A DNA stretch of 64,000 bases from Aquamicrobium sp. (GCA_019739225.1 JAHHDT010000002.1:1-64000); one strand, 5' to 3'; shown: positions 52,779 to 63,340, numbered from the stretch's first letter. The notes: generated by a model from the letters alone, not told the origin. Translations and numbers: made by a program.

Positions 52779-53654
52779 TTGCAAGCCGCAACTCGTGCCG
52801 TAGCAGGCATCACGCGCCGCGCCGCCATCATCATGGCGGCATTCGTGTTTCTGGCGGGCTGCACGACGCAGACGGTCATGCAGTCGGCGGTCGCACCGCT
52901 GCCGTCGGAGAAATACGCAGCCATCGTCGTTGACGCCAATAGCGGGCGGGTCCTCTACGAAGACAACGCCCGCGAGCCGCGCTACCCGGCGTCGCTCACC
53001 AAGATGATGACGCTCTACATGCTGTTCGAGGCGATGGACAGCGGGCAGCTCAACGTGATGACGAGCATACCCGTTTCTGCCTACGCAGCCGGGCGGCCGC
53101 CGTCCAAGCTCGGTTTGAAGAAGGGCGGGAGCATCGACGTTCGCTCGGCGATCCTTGCGCTTTGCGTAAGGTCGGCCAATGACGTCGCTTCGGCCGTTGG
53201 GGAGTATCTCGGCGGCACGGAGGAACGCTTCGCCGCGATGATGACGGCCAAGGCGCGTTCCCTGGGGATGCGCTCCACCACATTCCGCAACGCCTCCGGC
53301 CTGCCGGACGCCGAACAGCGCACGACCGCTCACGACATGGCGATTCTGGCCATGTCGTTGCGCAAGCGCTTTCCCCATTACTATCACTATTTCAGCAACC
53401 GGGAGTTTGCCTATGCCGGCAAGGTCATTCGCGGCCACAACGACCTGCTGGGGCGGGTTGCGGGCGTTGACGGGCTCAAGACCGGCTATATCCGCGCGTC
53501 CGGCTTCAACCTCGCAACGTCGGTCGGGCGCGGCGGGCGGCGCATCGTCGCCATTGTCATGGGCGGCAAAAGCGCGGCCGTCCGCAACGAACATATGGAA
53601 CAGTTGATCGAGGTCTATATGCCGCGCGCGTCGCAGGCGAGCGCCTCGCGCTGA
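52779..53654 (+). CDS. Lipoprotein-type D-alanyl-D-alanine carboxypeptidase (peptidase S11)
   Basis: The 291-residue penicillin-binding-type enzyme trims the stem peptide of peptidoglycan. The three active-site motifs are SLTK (Ser72, Lys75), SAN (132-134) and KTG (234-236). It lacks the second beta domain and the C-terminal amphipathic anchor of DacA/PBP5; instead it has a lipobox LAGC with Cys28 after a hydrophobic stretch, so it is probably lipid-anchored. The start is TTG with CGGGGGA six bases upstream; the later ATG at codon 19 would break the signal. It is 9 bp before the isomerase gene. Confidence 0.85.
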   Translation: MQAATRAVAGITRRAAIIMAAFVFLAGCTTQTVMQSAVAPLPSEKYAAIVVDANSGRVLYEDNAREPRYPASLTKMMTLYMLFEAMDSGQLNVMTSIPVSAYAAGRPPSKLGLKKGGSIDVRSAILALCVRSANDVASAVGEYLGGTEERFAAMMTAKARSLGMRSTTFRNASGLPDAEQRTTAHDMAILAMSLRKRFPHYYHYFSNREFAYAGKVIRGHNDLLGRVAGVDGLKTGYIRASGFNLATSVGRGGRRIVAIVMGGKSAAVRNEHMEQLIEVYMPRASQASASR

Positions 53655-53663
53655 GGAGACACG

Positions 53664-54350
53664 ATGAAGCGGTCACAAGTGAATGCCATCCTTGCCGATG
53701 CGGATGCCTTCATCCGATCCCACGGCTATGTGCTGCCGCCATTCGCCTACTGGTCGCCTGCGGAAATGAAGGAACGGCGCGCCGGGATCGGCGGCATTGT
53801 CGATGCGCGCCTCGGCTGGGACATCACCGACTACGGCACGGGCGATTTTGCCTCGACCGGCCTGTTCCTGTTCACCGTGCGCAATGGCAACGCAGCCGAC
53901 CTGGCCCACGGCCGGGGCATGCTCTACGCCGAGAAGATCATGATTTCGCGCAGGGACCAGCTCGCGCCGATGCATCGCCATAACGTCAAGGCGGAGGACA
54001 TCATCAACCGCGGCGGCGGTACGCTGGCGCTCAAGCTTTATATGTCTGCGCCCGACGGCTCGATCGACGAGGCGGCCGAGGTTAAGGTGTCCACCGACGG
54101 CGTGGTGCGCACGCTGGAACCCAGCGGCATCCTTAAGCTCCATCCCGGCGAGAGCGTGACGCTGCTGCCCGGCGTCTGGCACGCCTTCTGGGCCGAGGGC
54201 GATGATGTGCTGATCGGCGAGGTCTCCACCGTCAACGACGACGAGACCGACAATGTCTTCGCTGAGCCGATCAAGCGTTTCGCGAGGATCGAGGAGGATG
54301 TCGAGCCGACGCACCTGCTCGTATCGGACTATCGAAGGTGGCTCGGCTGA
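53664..54350 (+). CDS. D-lyxose/D-mannose isomerase (LyxA/DUF1498 family)
   Basis: The 228-residue cupin sugar isomerase interconverts D-lyxose and D-xylulose and often D-mannose and D-fructose. Metal ligands lie in APMHRHNVKAEDI (two His, one Glu) and GVWHAFW (His). Family blocks ITDYGTGDFASTGLFLFT and HPGESVTLLPG are present. An AGGAGA site precedes the ATG, 9 bp after the carboxypeptidase stop. The kinase-like gene follows 24 bp later, so product phosphorylation is a reasonable guess. Confidence 0.83.
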   Translation: MKRSQVNAILADADAFIRSHGYVLPPFAYWSPAEMKERRAGIGGIVDARLGWDITDYGTGDFASTGLFLFTVRNGNAADLAHGRGMLYAEKIMISRRDQLAPMHRHNVKAEDIINRGGGTLALKLYMSAPDGSIDEAAEVKVSTDGVVRTLEPSGILKLHPGESVTLLPGVWHAFWAEGDDVLIGEVSTVNDDETDNVFAEPIKRFARIEEDVEPTHLLVSDYRRWLG

Positions 54351-54374
54351 CAATCGGGCCGTACGGAGGAGGCC

Positions 54375-54992
54375 ATGTCGGAGATTGCGCATCTGGCGGC
54401 GACGCTGTTTCGCAAGGCGGCCGGCCGCAAGCGGATTGTGGTGGCGATCGCCGGGCCGCCGGGTTCGGGTAAGTCGACATTCGCGGAAGCGTTGATGCCC
54501 TTGCTGCCCGAAGGCACCGCCGTGACCGTGCCGATGGATGGCTTCCACTATGACAACGCGGTGCTGGATGCCCGCGGTTTGCGGGCCCGCAAGGGCGCGC
54601 CGGAAACCTTCGACTTCGATGGCCTGCGCCATGTGCTGGAACGCCTGGGCAGAGCCGATGCGGATGTGACCGTTCCAGTGTTCGATCGCAAGGCCGATCT
54701 TGCCCGCGCAGGCGCGGCGGTTGTGCCGGCGGAGGCCCGTTTCGTTCTCGTGGAGGGCAACTACCTGTTGCTCGACGACAGCCCCTGGTATGGGCTTGGG
54801 CCGCTGTTCGACTACTCCGTCTGGCTTGATGTGCCGATGCAGGAACTTGAACGTCGGCTGGTGCAGCGCTGGCTCGACCATGGGCATGCCGCCGACGAGG
54901 CGCGCAATCGTGTGTTCTCCAACGACCTGCCCAATGCCGAGCGCGTGCTGGCCTCCCGCCGCCCACCCGACGAGACCATCAGGAACGGCTGA
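54375..54992 (+). CDS. Sugar/nucleoside kinase-like P-loop protein (FrcK-like)
   Basis: The 205-residue protein has Walker A AGPPGSGKST (26-35), VPMDGFHYDN near 55 as in uridine-kinase/pantothenate-kinase relatives, and a lid region FDRKADLARAG. It resembles FrcK, encoded with the rhizobial fructose transporter, and proteins annotated as nucleoside/nucleotide kinase. It probably phosphorylates a ketose or similar small substrate, fitting the isomerase upstream, but the substrate is not shown by sequence. Confidence 0.75.
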   Translation: MSEIAHLAATLFRKAAGRKRIVVAIAGPPGSGKSTFAEALMPLLPEGTAVTVPMDGFHYDNAVLDARGLRARKGAPETFDFDGLRHVLERLGRADADVTVPVFDRKADLARAGAAVVPAEARFVLVEGNYLLLDDSPWYGLGPLFDYSVWLDVPMQELERRLVQRWLDHGHAADEARNRVFSNDLPNAERVLASRRPPDETIRNG

Positions 54993-54995
54993 TAG

Positions 54996-55766
54996 TCAGG
55001 CGTTGTAGTTCGAGCCCTCCTCGTCGAGGATAAGCCTGAGCTCCTGAAGATGGCGGCCGGCGCTGTTCACGGGATAATCGTCCATCTGGCTTGCCACCGT
55101 TTCGGCGACCGCATCGGATAGGACACGTAGCGGCCTGCCCGTCCAAAGGGCCTTGATGTAGGTCTCGCAGGCGCGCTCGAAATAATAGAGGCGGTCGAAC
55201 GTATCGCCCACCGTGTCGCCGATGACGAGCACGCCGTGATTGCCCATCACCATCACCTTCGCTTTGGGATCGGCGAAGAGCCTGGAGCAGCGCTCACCCT
55301 CCTCTTCGAAGGCGAGGCCGCCATAATGCTCGTCGACCACCACGCGGTCGAAGAACATCGCGGAATTCTGGTCGATGGGCGGCAGCCGCGAGTCGGCAAG
55401 CGAGGCGAGCACCGTGGCATGCACTGAGTGGACGTGCATCACGCAGCGCGCATATGGGCAATTGCGGTGGATCGCGCCGTGCAGGCCCCAGGCGGTCGGG
55501 TCTGGGGCGTCCGGCCGGTTCATCGTTTCGGGGTCGTCGGCATCGATCAGCAAGAGGTCGCTCGCCCGGATGCGCGAGAAATGCATCTGGTTCGGATTGA
55601 TGAGAAGCTGCGTGCCCTTTTCGTTCACCGCCAGCGAAAAGTGATTGGCCACGGCCTCGTGCATGTTCAGCCGGGCGGTCCAGCGAAAGGCCGCCGCGAG
55701 ATCGGCGCGCTCTTCCTGAAACGGAAGGTTCGACCGGTTGCGTTCGGAAAGCTGGGTAACGCTCAT
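54996..55766 (-). CDS. Class II aldolase/adducin domain protein
   Basis: The 256-residue zinc-dependent aldolase-like protein has metal-site motifs NHFSLAV (about 41-47), HVHSVHAT (His pair) and GNHGVLVIG. It lies 39 bp downstream of ureG on the same strand and could be read from the urease transcript, though it has no known link to urease. The broad family includes fuculose-1-phosphate aldolases and decarboxylase-like members. Confidence 0.83.
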   Translation of the reverse strand: MSVTQLSERNRSNLPFQEERADLAAAFRWTARLNMHEAVANHFSLAVNEKGTQLLINPNQMHFSRIRASDLLLIDADDPETMNRPDAPDPTAWGLHGAIHRNCPYARCVMHVHSVHATVLASLADSRLPPIDQNSAMFFDRVVVDEHYGGLAFEEEGERCSRLFADPKAKVMVMGNHGVLVIGDTVGDTFDRLYYFERACETYIKALWTGRPLRVLSDAVAETVASQMDDYPVNSAGRHLQELRLILDEEGSNYNA

Positions 55767-55805
55767 CTCTGGATGCTCCGCTGGTTCGGCGCAAGCATGG
55801 CCCGA

Positions 55806-56447
55806 TCAGGCCTCTGCCGCAACCTTGCCGGTCGGTTCCAGGCCACCCTGCTCGAGAATAAAGCCCACGACGGCGTCGAGGCCGCGTCCGCGCGACAGGT
55901 CGGTGAAGCCGAAAGGCTTGCCCTTGCGCATCCGCCCTGCATCGTCCGTCATCACGTCGAGATTGACGTTCACATAGGGCGCGAGGTCGGACTTGTTGAT
56001 GACCAGGAAGTCGGAGCGAGTGATGCCCGGACCGCCCTTGCGCGGGATTTCCTCGCCCTGGCAGACCGAGATTACGTAGAGGGTGATGTCGGCGAGGTCA
56101 GGTGAGAAAGTTGCCGCCAGATTATCGCCACCCGATTCGATGAAGACGATGTCGAGGTCGGGAAATTTTCCGCGCATCTCGGCGACCGCCTGCAGATTGA
56201 TCGAGGCGTCCTCGCGGATGGCGGTGTGCGGGCAGCCGCCAGTCTCCACCCCCATGATGCGCTCCTCCGGCAGCGCCTGCAGCCGCGCCAGCATCAGCGC
56301 GTCTTCCTTGGTGTAGATGTCGTTGGTGATGACCGCGATCGAGAAATCGTCGCGCAGCGCCTTGCAGAGCTTTTCCGTCAGCGTGGTCTTGCCCGAGCCG
56401 ACGGGGCCGCCGATGCCGATGCGCAGGGGTCCGTTGGGAGAGGTCAT
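55806..56447 (-). CDS. ureG: Urease accessory GTPase UreG
   Basis: The 213-residue GTPase drives nickel insertion into urease with UreD/UreF. It has P-loop [10 protein letters not shown] (13-22 approximately), [12 protein letters not shown], the invariant Cys-Pro-His motif in [14 protein letters not shown] that binds nickel, and the NKSD guanine motif in [11 protein letters not shown]. It overlaps the preceding DUF3995 gene by 4 bases (ATGA). Confidence 0.95.
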   Translation of the reverse strand: MTSPNGPLRIGIGGPVGSGKTTLTEKLCKALRDDFSIAVITNDIYTKEDALMLARLQALPEERIMGVETGGCPHTAIREDASINLQAVAEMRGKFPDLDIVFIESGGDNLAATFSPDLADITLYVISVCQGEEIPRKGGPGITRSDFLVINKSDLAPYVNVNLDVMTDDAGRMRKGKPFGFTDLSRGRGLDAVVGFILEQGGLEPTGKVAAEA

Positions 56448-56884
56448 GTGGCCGTTCCTTGAAAGAGCAGGAGGGTTAAGCCCGCGCCGATCAGCAGGCA
56501 GAGCGGTGAGAAATAAAGCCGGTCGTTGCGGGCGAACGGCATTTCTGGCGTGATCCGCCGCCAGGCGGGTGTGAAGCCGGCGATACCGCGTCCCAGGAAG
56601 ACGAGGGCGGCGCCAAGCCCGCCCAACCATATGAGTGCGGCCGACAGCGGCAATGTGACGATGCCGGCCAGAGCCAGCGCGATCAGGGCCGCGACGGCAA
56701 GTGCGGCTGCCACGCCAAAAGCCGCAGGCGGCGACGGCATGCGATCGATGCCCTTGAAGCCGGCAACGGCCCGCGCGCAGGATTTCTCGTCCGTTCCCGG
56801 CCAGACCCCACCAAGACCCCAGTAGACATGCAGTGCCGCGAGCAGGACCAGCACCAGCGCAACGAGGGCGGCGATCAGCGTCAT
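56444..56884 (-). CDS. DUF3995 membrane protein inside the urease operon
   Basis: The 146-residue protein has four hydrophobic helices and the N-terminal pattern [12 protein letters not shown] typical of DUF3995 proteins of unknown function. It overlaps ureF upstream and ureG downstream by 4 bases each, so it is translationally coupled on both sides and belongs to the urease operon. A transport or nickel/urea-related role is possible but not supported beyond context. Confidence 0.8.
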   Translation of the reverse strand: MTLIAALVALVLVLLAALHVYWGLGGVWPGTDEKSCARAVAGFKGIDRMPSPPAAFGVAAALAVAALIALALAGIVTLPLSAALIWLGGLGAALVFLGRGIAGFTPAWRRITPEMPFARNDRLYFSPLCLLIGAGLTLLLFQGTAT

Positions 56885-57549
56885 GAGCGAAACAGCCGCG
56901 AATATTGCGTTTCGTGGTTCATCGCCGCGATCTCGGCAACGAGCGTTGCCGAACCCAGATCGTCGAGCGACGAGAGTGAGGTACGCGCGGCGGTTTGCGC
57001 CACCGTCGTTTCGAGACCGGCGAGGATTGCGACCGCCTCGCTCTGGCCGATGATCGAGAGTCGTATCGCCGCCTGGATCAGGTTCGACGCGAAGGCCTGG
57101 AGATATGCGGCAAGCGCGCTTTCCAAGGGCACGCCCTGTGCCCCGACCACGGCGCCGACGGCGACGCAATAGGGGCAATTGGCTGGCAAACGATCGGCAA
57201 CGTCTGGTTGCCATGCTGCCGCTGATGTGAGGAAGGCCGCACCCTGGAGCGTCGATTCCATATGACGTTCAGCCGATCCGGCCATCGCTTCCGCAAGTTC
57301 GGCGATGCCGATCAGCGAAGCCTCGTTGGCGGAAAGCCGAGAGCTCTCGGCCAGCAGCACCGCGTCGTTCCAGCCGGAACCTTCGGTTAGCAAGGTGACG
57401 ATCCACTCGGCGAGGTCGGCTTCGGCTTCGACCATTCCGTCATGAACGGCGCGCTCCAGCCCGTGGCTGTAGCTGAACGAACCCACGGGAAATGCCGGCG
57501 ACAGCCACGCCATCAGCCGCAGCAGCGAGGCTGTCCCGCGTTCAGGCAT
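56881..57549 (-). CDS. ureF: Urease accessory protein UreF
   Basis: The 222-residue all-helical protein bridges UreD and UreG in the nickel-loading complex. The block [15 protein letters not shown] (about 18-32) and the [11 protein letters not shown] segment are characteristic. Start ATG at 57549; the first residues overlap ureE by 8 bases. The gene overlaps DUF3995 by 4 bases. Confidence 0.94.
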   Translation of the reverse strand: MPERGTASLLRLMAWLSPAFPVGSFSYSHGLERAVHDGMVEAEADLAEWIVTLLTEGSGWNDAVLLAESSRLSANEASLIGIAELAEAMAGSAERHMESTLQGAAFLTSAAAWQPDVADRLPANCPYCVAVGAVVGAQGVPLESALAAYLQAFASNLIQAAIRLSIIGQSEAVAILAGLETTVAQTAARTSLSSLDDLGSATLVAEIAAMNHETQYSRLFRS

Positions 57550-58102
57550 GGTCGTGTCCGTAGTGCGGATCGCCGGGAAGGCGTCCAAACTTGTCGGCTT
57601 CGCCATGATGATGGTGGTCGTGTCCGTGCGAATGGCCGGAATAGGCGCCGCGCACGGGGTTGAAGGGCGCAACGATGTCCTTGACCGTCGCGCCGAGCCC
57701 TTCCAGCATCGCCTTGATGACATGGTCGCGCAGGATCAGGATGCGCCCGGTCTCGATCTGCGCGGCGAGATGGCGATTGCCGATGTGCCAGCACAATTCG
57801 GCAAGGTGCAGCCTGTCGCGTGGTACGATCTCGTAGACCTCCTCCTCCGCCGCGACGATCAGCGCCGTGCGGCCATCGTCGAGCACCAACAGGTCGCCGT
57901 CTTCCAGCGCCGTGGGCTCCGGCAGGTCGACCAGCACCTTGTCGCCGCCGGCAAGCTCGACCACCCGCCGGCGCAGATGGCGCTCGTCATGAACAAGCAC
58001 AACGCTGTCGAACGGCGCCGTGCCGGTTGCCGCCTCGGCCGCGCGGACAATCGCGCCTGCGCGCGGCAGCTTGGTGAAATCCTGGTTGATCTGCAGCTTC
58101 AC
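57542..58102 (-). CDS. ureE: Urease nickel chaperone UreE
   Basis: The 186-residue protein delivers nickel. It has the two UreE domains (N-terminal peptide-binding, C-terminal metal-binding with [13 protein letters not shown]) and a His-rich tail ([15 protein letters not shown] and HYGHDHA) for nickel storage. The start is GTG, preceded by GAGGAGG. The GTGA overlap with the GST gene upstream shows coupling. Confidence 0.94.
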   Translation of the reverse strand: MKLQINQDFTKLPRAGAIVRAAEAATGTAPFDSVVLVHDERHLRRRVVELAGGDKVLVDLPEPTALEDGDLLVLDDGRTALIVAAEEEVYEIVPRDRLHLAELCWHIGNRHLAAQIETGRILILRDHVIKAMLEGLGATVKDIVAPFNPVRGAYSGHSHGHDHHHHGEADKFGRLPGDPHYGHDHA

Positions 58103-58698
58103 GCGGCCTCCTCGCGGGCTTTCGCACGCGCCAGTGCGGGACGGGCAAGCACCCTGTCGAAATAGGCGTTGACCCGTTCCGAGGCAACGTCGAAGCGGGC
58201 GCTGCGCGCCCATTGCCCGCAATGGCCGAGAATCACATCCGCAGCAGTGAAACGGTCACCCATTGCATATTCGTGCTCGCCCAGCCGCATTTCCAGCGCG
58301 CGGATCTCGCGGGTAAATTCCGCCGTCGTCCAGGGCCCGACATCGACCCGCTCCTCCTCGGCCAGCAGCATGCGGTGCTTGAGCTTGTTCCACAGCGGCG
58401 CCTCGAGTTCCGACTGGGCGAAGAAAAGCCAGGCGTTGAGGTGGGCGCGCTCGGCCGGCGTCTGCGGCGCCATGCCTTTCTCGGGATGCTTTTCGGCGAG
58501 ATAGGCGCAGATCGCCGCGGAATCCGTGACCACCACGTCGCCATCGATCAGCGCGGGCGCCTTGCCCGAGGGATTGTAGCGGCGCATCTCGTCGGTGTGC
58601 TGCTTGACCTTGAGAATGCTGTAGGGCTGGCCGAGCTCCTCCAGCATCCAGGTGACCCGGATGAGGCGGGAACCCGGCGATCCGACGGCCTGATACAT
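58099..58698 (-). CDS. Glutathione S-transferase family protein within the urease operon
   Basis: The 199-residue protein has the N-terminal thioredoxin fold (about 1-75, with [18 protein letters not shown] and the cis-Pro region GKAPAL) and the helical C-terminal domain with the N-capping block [22 protein letters not shown]. The catalytic residue of the beta class is Cys, not seen here; a Ser near residue 7-10 is a candidate. It overlaps ureE (GTGA), so it is coupled to the urease genes. The substrate is unknown. Confidence 0.85.
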   Translation of the reverse strand: MYQAVGSPGSRLIRVTWMLEELGQPYSILKVKQHTDEMRRYNPSGKAPALIDGDVVVTDSAAICAYLAEKHPEKGMAPQTPAERAHLNAWLFFAQSELEAPLWNKLKHRMLLAEEERVDVGPWTTAEFTREIRALEMRLGEHEYAMGDRFTAADVILGHCGQWARSARFDVASERVNAYFDRVLARPALARAKAREEAA

Positions 58699-58727
58699 GC
58701 GTTGTCCTCCCTTGCGTTGCGAGCGCT

Positions 58728-59024
58728 TCAGAACTGCTCGATTCGCTCGGGATGCACAATCTCGATCCGGCGTTCGACGAGGTGCGGCGCGCTGGCATCG
58801 CGCCAGGCGAGGAGATGCGGCTGCTTCGAATGGGCTGTCAGATCCTCGCGCGTCTCCCACTGCTCGATGAAGACGAGCTTCTGAGGATCGTCGAGGCTGG
58901 CGAAAAGTTCGTAGGAAATGCAGCCCTTCTCCTTGCGGGTCTCTGCCATGCAGGCTGCTGCGGGTTCGCGCAGAGCCTCCAGCGAACCGGGCTTGATGGT
59001 GAGCGTGGCGACGACGTAGATCAT
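58728..59024 (-). CDS. Antibiotic biosynthesis monooxygenase (ABM/YgiN-like) family protein
   Basis: The 98-residue ferredoxin-like protein has the ABM pattern: a first strand VVATLTIKPG, the block AAACMAETRKEKGCISYELF, and QWETREDLTAHSKQPHL. Relatives are cofactor-free quinol monooxygenases or haem-related enzymes. It lies between ureC (35 bp) and the GST gene (29 bp), all on the same strand. A role in urease function is not known. Confidence 0.86.
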   Translation of the reverse strand: MIYVVATLTIKPGSLEALREPAAACMAETRKEKGCISYELFASLDDPQKLVFIEQWETREDLTAHSKQPHLLAWRDASAPHLVERRIEIVHPERIEQF

Positions 59025-59059
59025 GGCTGGCAGCCTCCCTGTGCATGTCGGCCGGCACG

Positions 59060-60772
<1,713 letters not shown>

Positions 60773-60988
60773 GGGCTGTTCCCCCTCGGATCAGTGTGCT
60801 GTCGGCGCTGCCGCAGCGGGCCTTGGATGCGGCTGCCGGGCGGCTTGCACATTGCCGCCACCAAATGACCCCGAAATGGTCGCCGCGTTCATGAAACCGG
60901 ACCCGCTCCCATGCATTTCCTGGATGGCCGCCTCGACGTGGCCACTCCGAAAGAAGGGACAAACCCGAACGGAATGAAAGGTACGATC
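60773..60988. promoter_or_regulatory. Divergent promoter region between ureC and the exported-protein gene
   Basis: This 216-bp gap separates two divergent genes and must hold the promoter for ureC and the genes behind it, if ureB-ureC transcription is broken by the inserted pair. I could not see a distinct operator by eye. Confidence 0.5.
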
Positions 60989-61444
60989 ATGAAACGCATT
61001 CTTGGCCTCACCACCGCCGCCCTCATGGGTGCTTCGGTCATCGCTGCTCCGGCCTTTGCGGAAAGCAAGATGGACCTCTCCGGCGAAGCGGGCGCGACCA
61101 CGACGATGCCGGATGTCGATGCCGGCACCACGGCCGCGATCGGTGGCGATTTCGAGTCCGCGCTGACGGCGGTCGGCGCCGGCTCGTCCAACGCGCAGGC
61201 GATCGGTACGCTGAGCGAGGTCGACAACGTCAAGGTTGTCAGCGTCAGTGATCTGGAAGGTCATGACCAGGCCGCGCTCGATCAGGCGCTGACCCAGAAC
61301 AGCGACGGCGTCGATGAATTGCGCACGTCGATCAGCGCCAATGCTGCGCTGAGCGAGGAACTTCGCACGCAGGGCGTAGACACGTCCGCGATCGTCGCGG
61401 CACAGGTTGAAGCGGATGGGCAGGTCACCGTTTACGTGATGTAA
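60989..61444 (+). CDS. Small exported protein of unknown function (paralogue A), inside the urease locus
   Basis: The 151-residue protein has a clear signal peptide (KRILGLTTAALMGASVIAAP, cleavage near AFAES at about 24) and a mature acidic region with no domain I know. An AAAGG site precedes the ATG at 60989. Its mature region aligns by eye with the next + strand gene over about 90 residues with one gap, including SSNAQ.., VDNVKVV, the VDELRTSI block and the ends VTVYV/VTIFV. It is encoded opposite to, and between, ureB and ureC. Function is unknown. Confidence 0.8.
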   Translation: MKRILGLTTAALMGASVIAAPAFAESKMDLSGEAGATTTMPDVDAGTTAAIGGDFESALTAVGAGSSNAQAIGTLSEVDNVKVVSVSDLEGHDQAALDQALTQNSDGVDELRTSISANAALSEELRTQGVDTSAIVAAQVEADGQVTVYVM

Positions 61445-61624
61445 CGTCCGCAGCGAGTGACGGGCCGGCGCGAATCCCGTTTCGCGCCGGCCTGTTCTGT
61501 CAGGGCGTGGTCGTGGTTCCATTGCCCCGAGGGCTTGTGTAGGTTGCGGCCGATGAACCGAATATGCCGCTCGCGCGTTTAACCGCGTCGCGGCCGTCCG
61601 GCCTGATGAAAGGGAGTTTGACTT

Positions 61625-62107
61625 TTGCCACTCACGATTGCCCGGGAAAAACCCATCTGGCTGCACGCCATTTTCGCGGCCGCCTTCCTCTTGGCATCCA
61701 TACCCAATGTCGCGCTTCTCGCGCAGGGGCTGGATGCGGAGGGGGCGATCGACACGATCGTCGGGTCCGATGTCACCACTGAGAAGGCCGAAACGGCCGC
61801 CGACGAGGAGCGTATCGTTGCGGCTATAGAAAAGTCGTCTGACAACGCCTCCGATGTGCGCAAGCGATTCTCGATCGACAATGTGGACATCGTCTTCCTC
61901 CCGGATTTCGGTGAGGCGGAAACGGCGGTCGAAGCAAAGCTCGAAGAGTTGAAGGGCAGCGTCGTCGAGTTGCGCGAAGCTATCCAGGGAAGCGCGATCT
62001 TCTACCATGCCATCGATTCGCGCTCGATCCTGCTGACGGATGTCGTCGCGCTTGAGTTCGATGACGAAAATGGCGTCACGATCTTTGTCGCGGGCGACGA
62101 ACCCTGA
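61625..62107 (+). CDS. Small membrane-anchored or exported protein of unknown function (paralogue B), inside the urease locus
   Basis: The 160-residue protein begins with a hydrophobic segment (HAIFAAAFLLASIPNVALLA, about 14-33) that could be a signal anchor or uncleaved signal, followed by an acidic domain. TTG start at 61625 with GGGAG eight bases before it; no ATG occurs in suitable place. SIDNVDIVFLPDF and VVELREAI match the corresponding part of the upstream protein, so the two look like diverged tandem duplicates. It converges with ureB 32 bp away. Confidence 0.72.
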   Translation: MPLTIAREKPIWLHAIFAAAFLLASIPNVALLAQGLDAEGAIDTIVGSDVTTEKAETAADEERIVAAIEKSSDNASDVRKRFSIDNVDIVFLPDFGEAETAVEAKLEELKGSVVELREAIQGSAIFYHAIDSRSILLTDVVALEFDDENGVTIFVAGDEP

Positions 62108-62139
62108 TGCAGCGTATCGAGGGTCTGCCGTCCGCCGGT

Positions 62140-62445
62140 TCATAGCGGCCCCATAACCTTTTGCCTGAAGCCATAGACGCGGCGACGGCCACCGAGCGGA
62201 ACGAGCTGAATGTCCCGCTCCTGGCCGGGCTCGAACCGCACGGCGGTGCCGGACGGGATGTCGAGGCGCATGCCCCGCGCCTCCTCCCTGTCGAAGCGCA
62301 GCCCCGCATTTGTCTCGAAGAAGTGGTAATGGCTGCCGACCTGGATCGGCCGGTCGCCCGTATTGGCGACCCTGATCGTCAGTGTGGGCTGGCCGGCGTT
62401 GAGTTCGATGTCGCCGTCCGCGGTGATGATTTCGCCTGGAATCAT
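62140..62445 (-). CDS. ureB: Urease beta subunit
   Basis: The 101-residue subunit forms the trimeric core with UreA and UreC. It has the blocks [27 protein letters not shown] and [10 protein letters not shown]. Start at 62445 is 9 bp from the ureJ stop. Unlike usual operons, ureC does not follow directly. Confidence 0.95.
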   Translation of the reverse strand: MIPGEIITADGDIELNAGQPTLTIRVANTGDRPIQVGSHYHFFETNAGLRFDREEARGMRLDIPSGTAVRFEPGQERDIQLVPLGGRRRVYGFRQKVMGPL

Positions 62446-62454
62446 TGACGCCTC

Positions 62455-63039
62455 CTAGCCCCCGATCGCCAGCCAGATGCCGCCCAGCGCGGTGAGCGCG
62501 CCGGCGGCACGAGTGACCATGCGACCGTTATCCCCGCCGAACAAACTGCCGACGAAGAGACCGGCCGCGTGCAGCAATGCCGTGGCGATGGCAAAGCCCG
62601 CCGCATAGGCATAGGCGCCGGCCTCCCCGATCTCGCCGCCATGGGCGTGTCCATGGAAGAACGCGAAGAAGCCGACCATCGCCATTGCGGCACCGGTCGA
62701 CACGTTGAGCGCGACCGCCGCAAGCAGGCCGATCACCACCACCGAAGCAAGGATGACGGGCTCGACAAAAAACAGCGGCGCGCCGGCCATCGCAGCCAGG
62801 AAGCCGGTCAGCATGGTGCCGACGAACGCCAGCGGCACGAGCCAGAGCGCCCGCCCGCCGAGCAGCGCGGCCCAGAGGCCGACCGCGACCATGGCAAGGA
62901 TATGGTCGGTTCCGAACAGCGGGTGCGAAAAGCCGGCCATGAACGAGCCGTGCTCTCCCGGATCGAGATGGGCGAGAGCCGGGCTTGCGCTGGTGATGAA
63001 GGCGCAAGCCGCGATGGCGGCGGTCCTGGTTCTGGTCAT
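62455..63039 (-). CDS. ureJ: HupE/UreJ family nickel permease
   Basis: The 194-residue protein has a signal peptide and six hydrophobic segments. The nickel-binding motif HPLFGTDHILAMV (about 39-51) and the His pair in FFHGHAHGGE define HupE/UreJ proteins, which import or pass nickel for urease or hydrogenase. GGGGACA precedes the ATG. It lies between DUF1272 and ureB, as in some rhizobial urease operons. Confidence 0.91.
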   Translation of the reverse strand: MTRTRTAAIAACAFITSASPALAHLDPGEHGSFMAGFSHPLFGTDHILAMVAVGLWAALLGGRALWLVPLAFVGTMLTGFLAAMAGAPLFFVEPVILASVVVIGLLAAVALNVSTGAAMAMVGFFAFFHGHAHGGEIGEAGAYAYAAGFAIATALLHAAGLFVGSLFGGDNGRMVTRAAGALTALGGIWLAIGG

Positions 63040-63076
63040 GGAGTGTCCCCTTCGTATGTCTGCCTGTGAAGCTGCG

Positions 63077-63331
63077 TCATGCCGCCTTGTCGCGCGCACA
63101 GCCCTGCGCCTTGAGCACCCGCGTCGTCGAAGCCGGGAAACGCGCAAGCTTGTCTGCGGGCCGGATCGGACGGCGCACGAGTTCGCCGCCGCAGTTCGGG
63201 CAGGCGCCGCCTAGCACGTCGGACGCACAGGGCGCGCAAAAGGTGCATTCGAAGGTGCAGATCATCGCGTCCGGCGCTTCTGGCGGCAGGTCACGGTCGC
63301 AGCATTCGCAATTGGGTCGCAGTTCGAGCAT
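63077..63331 (-). CDS. DUF1272 Cys-rich protein
   Basis: The 84-residue protein has the DUF1272 pattern LELRPNCECCDRDLPP followed by CTFECTFCAPCA and CPNCGGEL, four to five Cys pairs that suggest a small zinc ribbon. Function is unknown; it may bind zinc or nickel. It lies 9 bp after ureA and 37 bp before ureJ, clearly in the operon. Confidence 0.86.
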   Translation of the reverse strand: MLELRPNCECCDRDLPPEAPDAMICTFECTFCAPCASDVLGGACPNCGGELVRRPIRPADKLARFPASTTRVLKAQGCARDKAA

Positions 63332-63340
63332 AGCTGCCTC

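Noticed and set aside
60791-62143. Long open frame on the minus strand across the inserted gene pair, which would fill the ureB-ureC gap
   Set aside because: Its translation is Arg-rich and lacks any fold; the + strand frames have a signal peptide, ribosome-binding sites and mutual similarity. It is a high-GC shadow.
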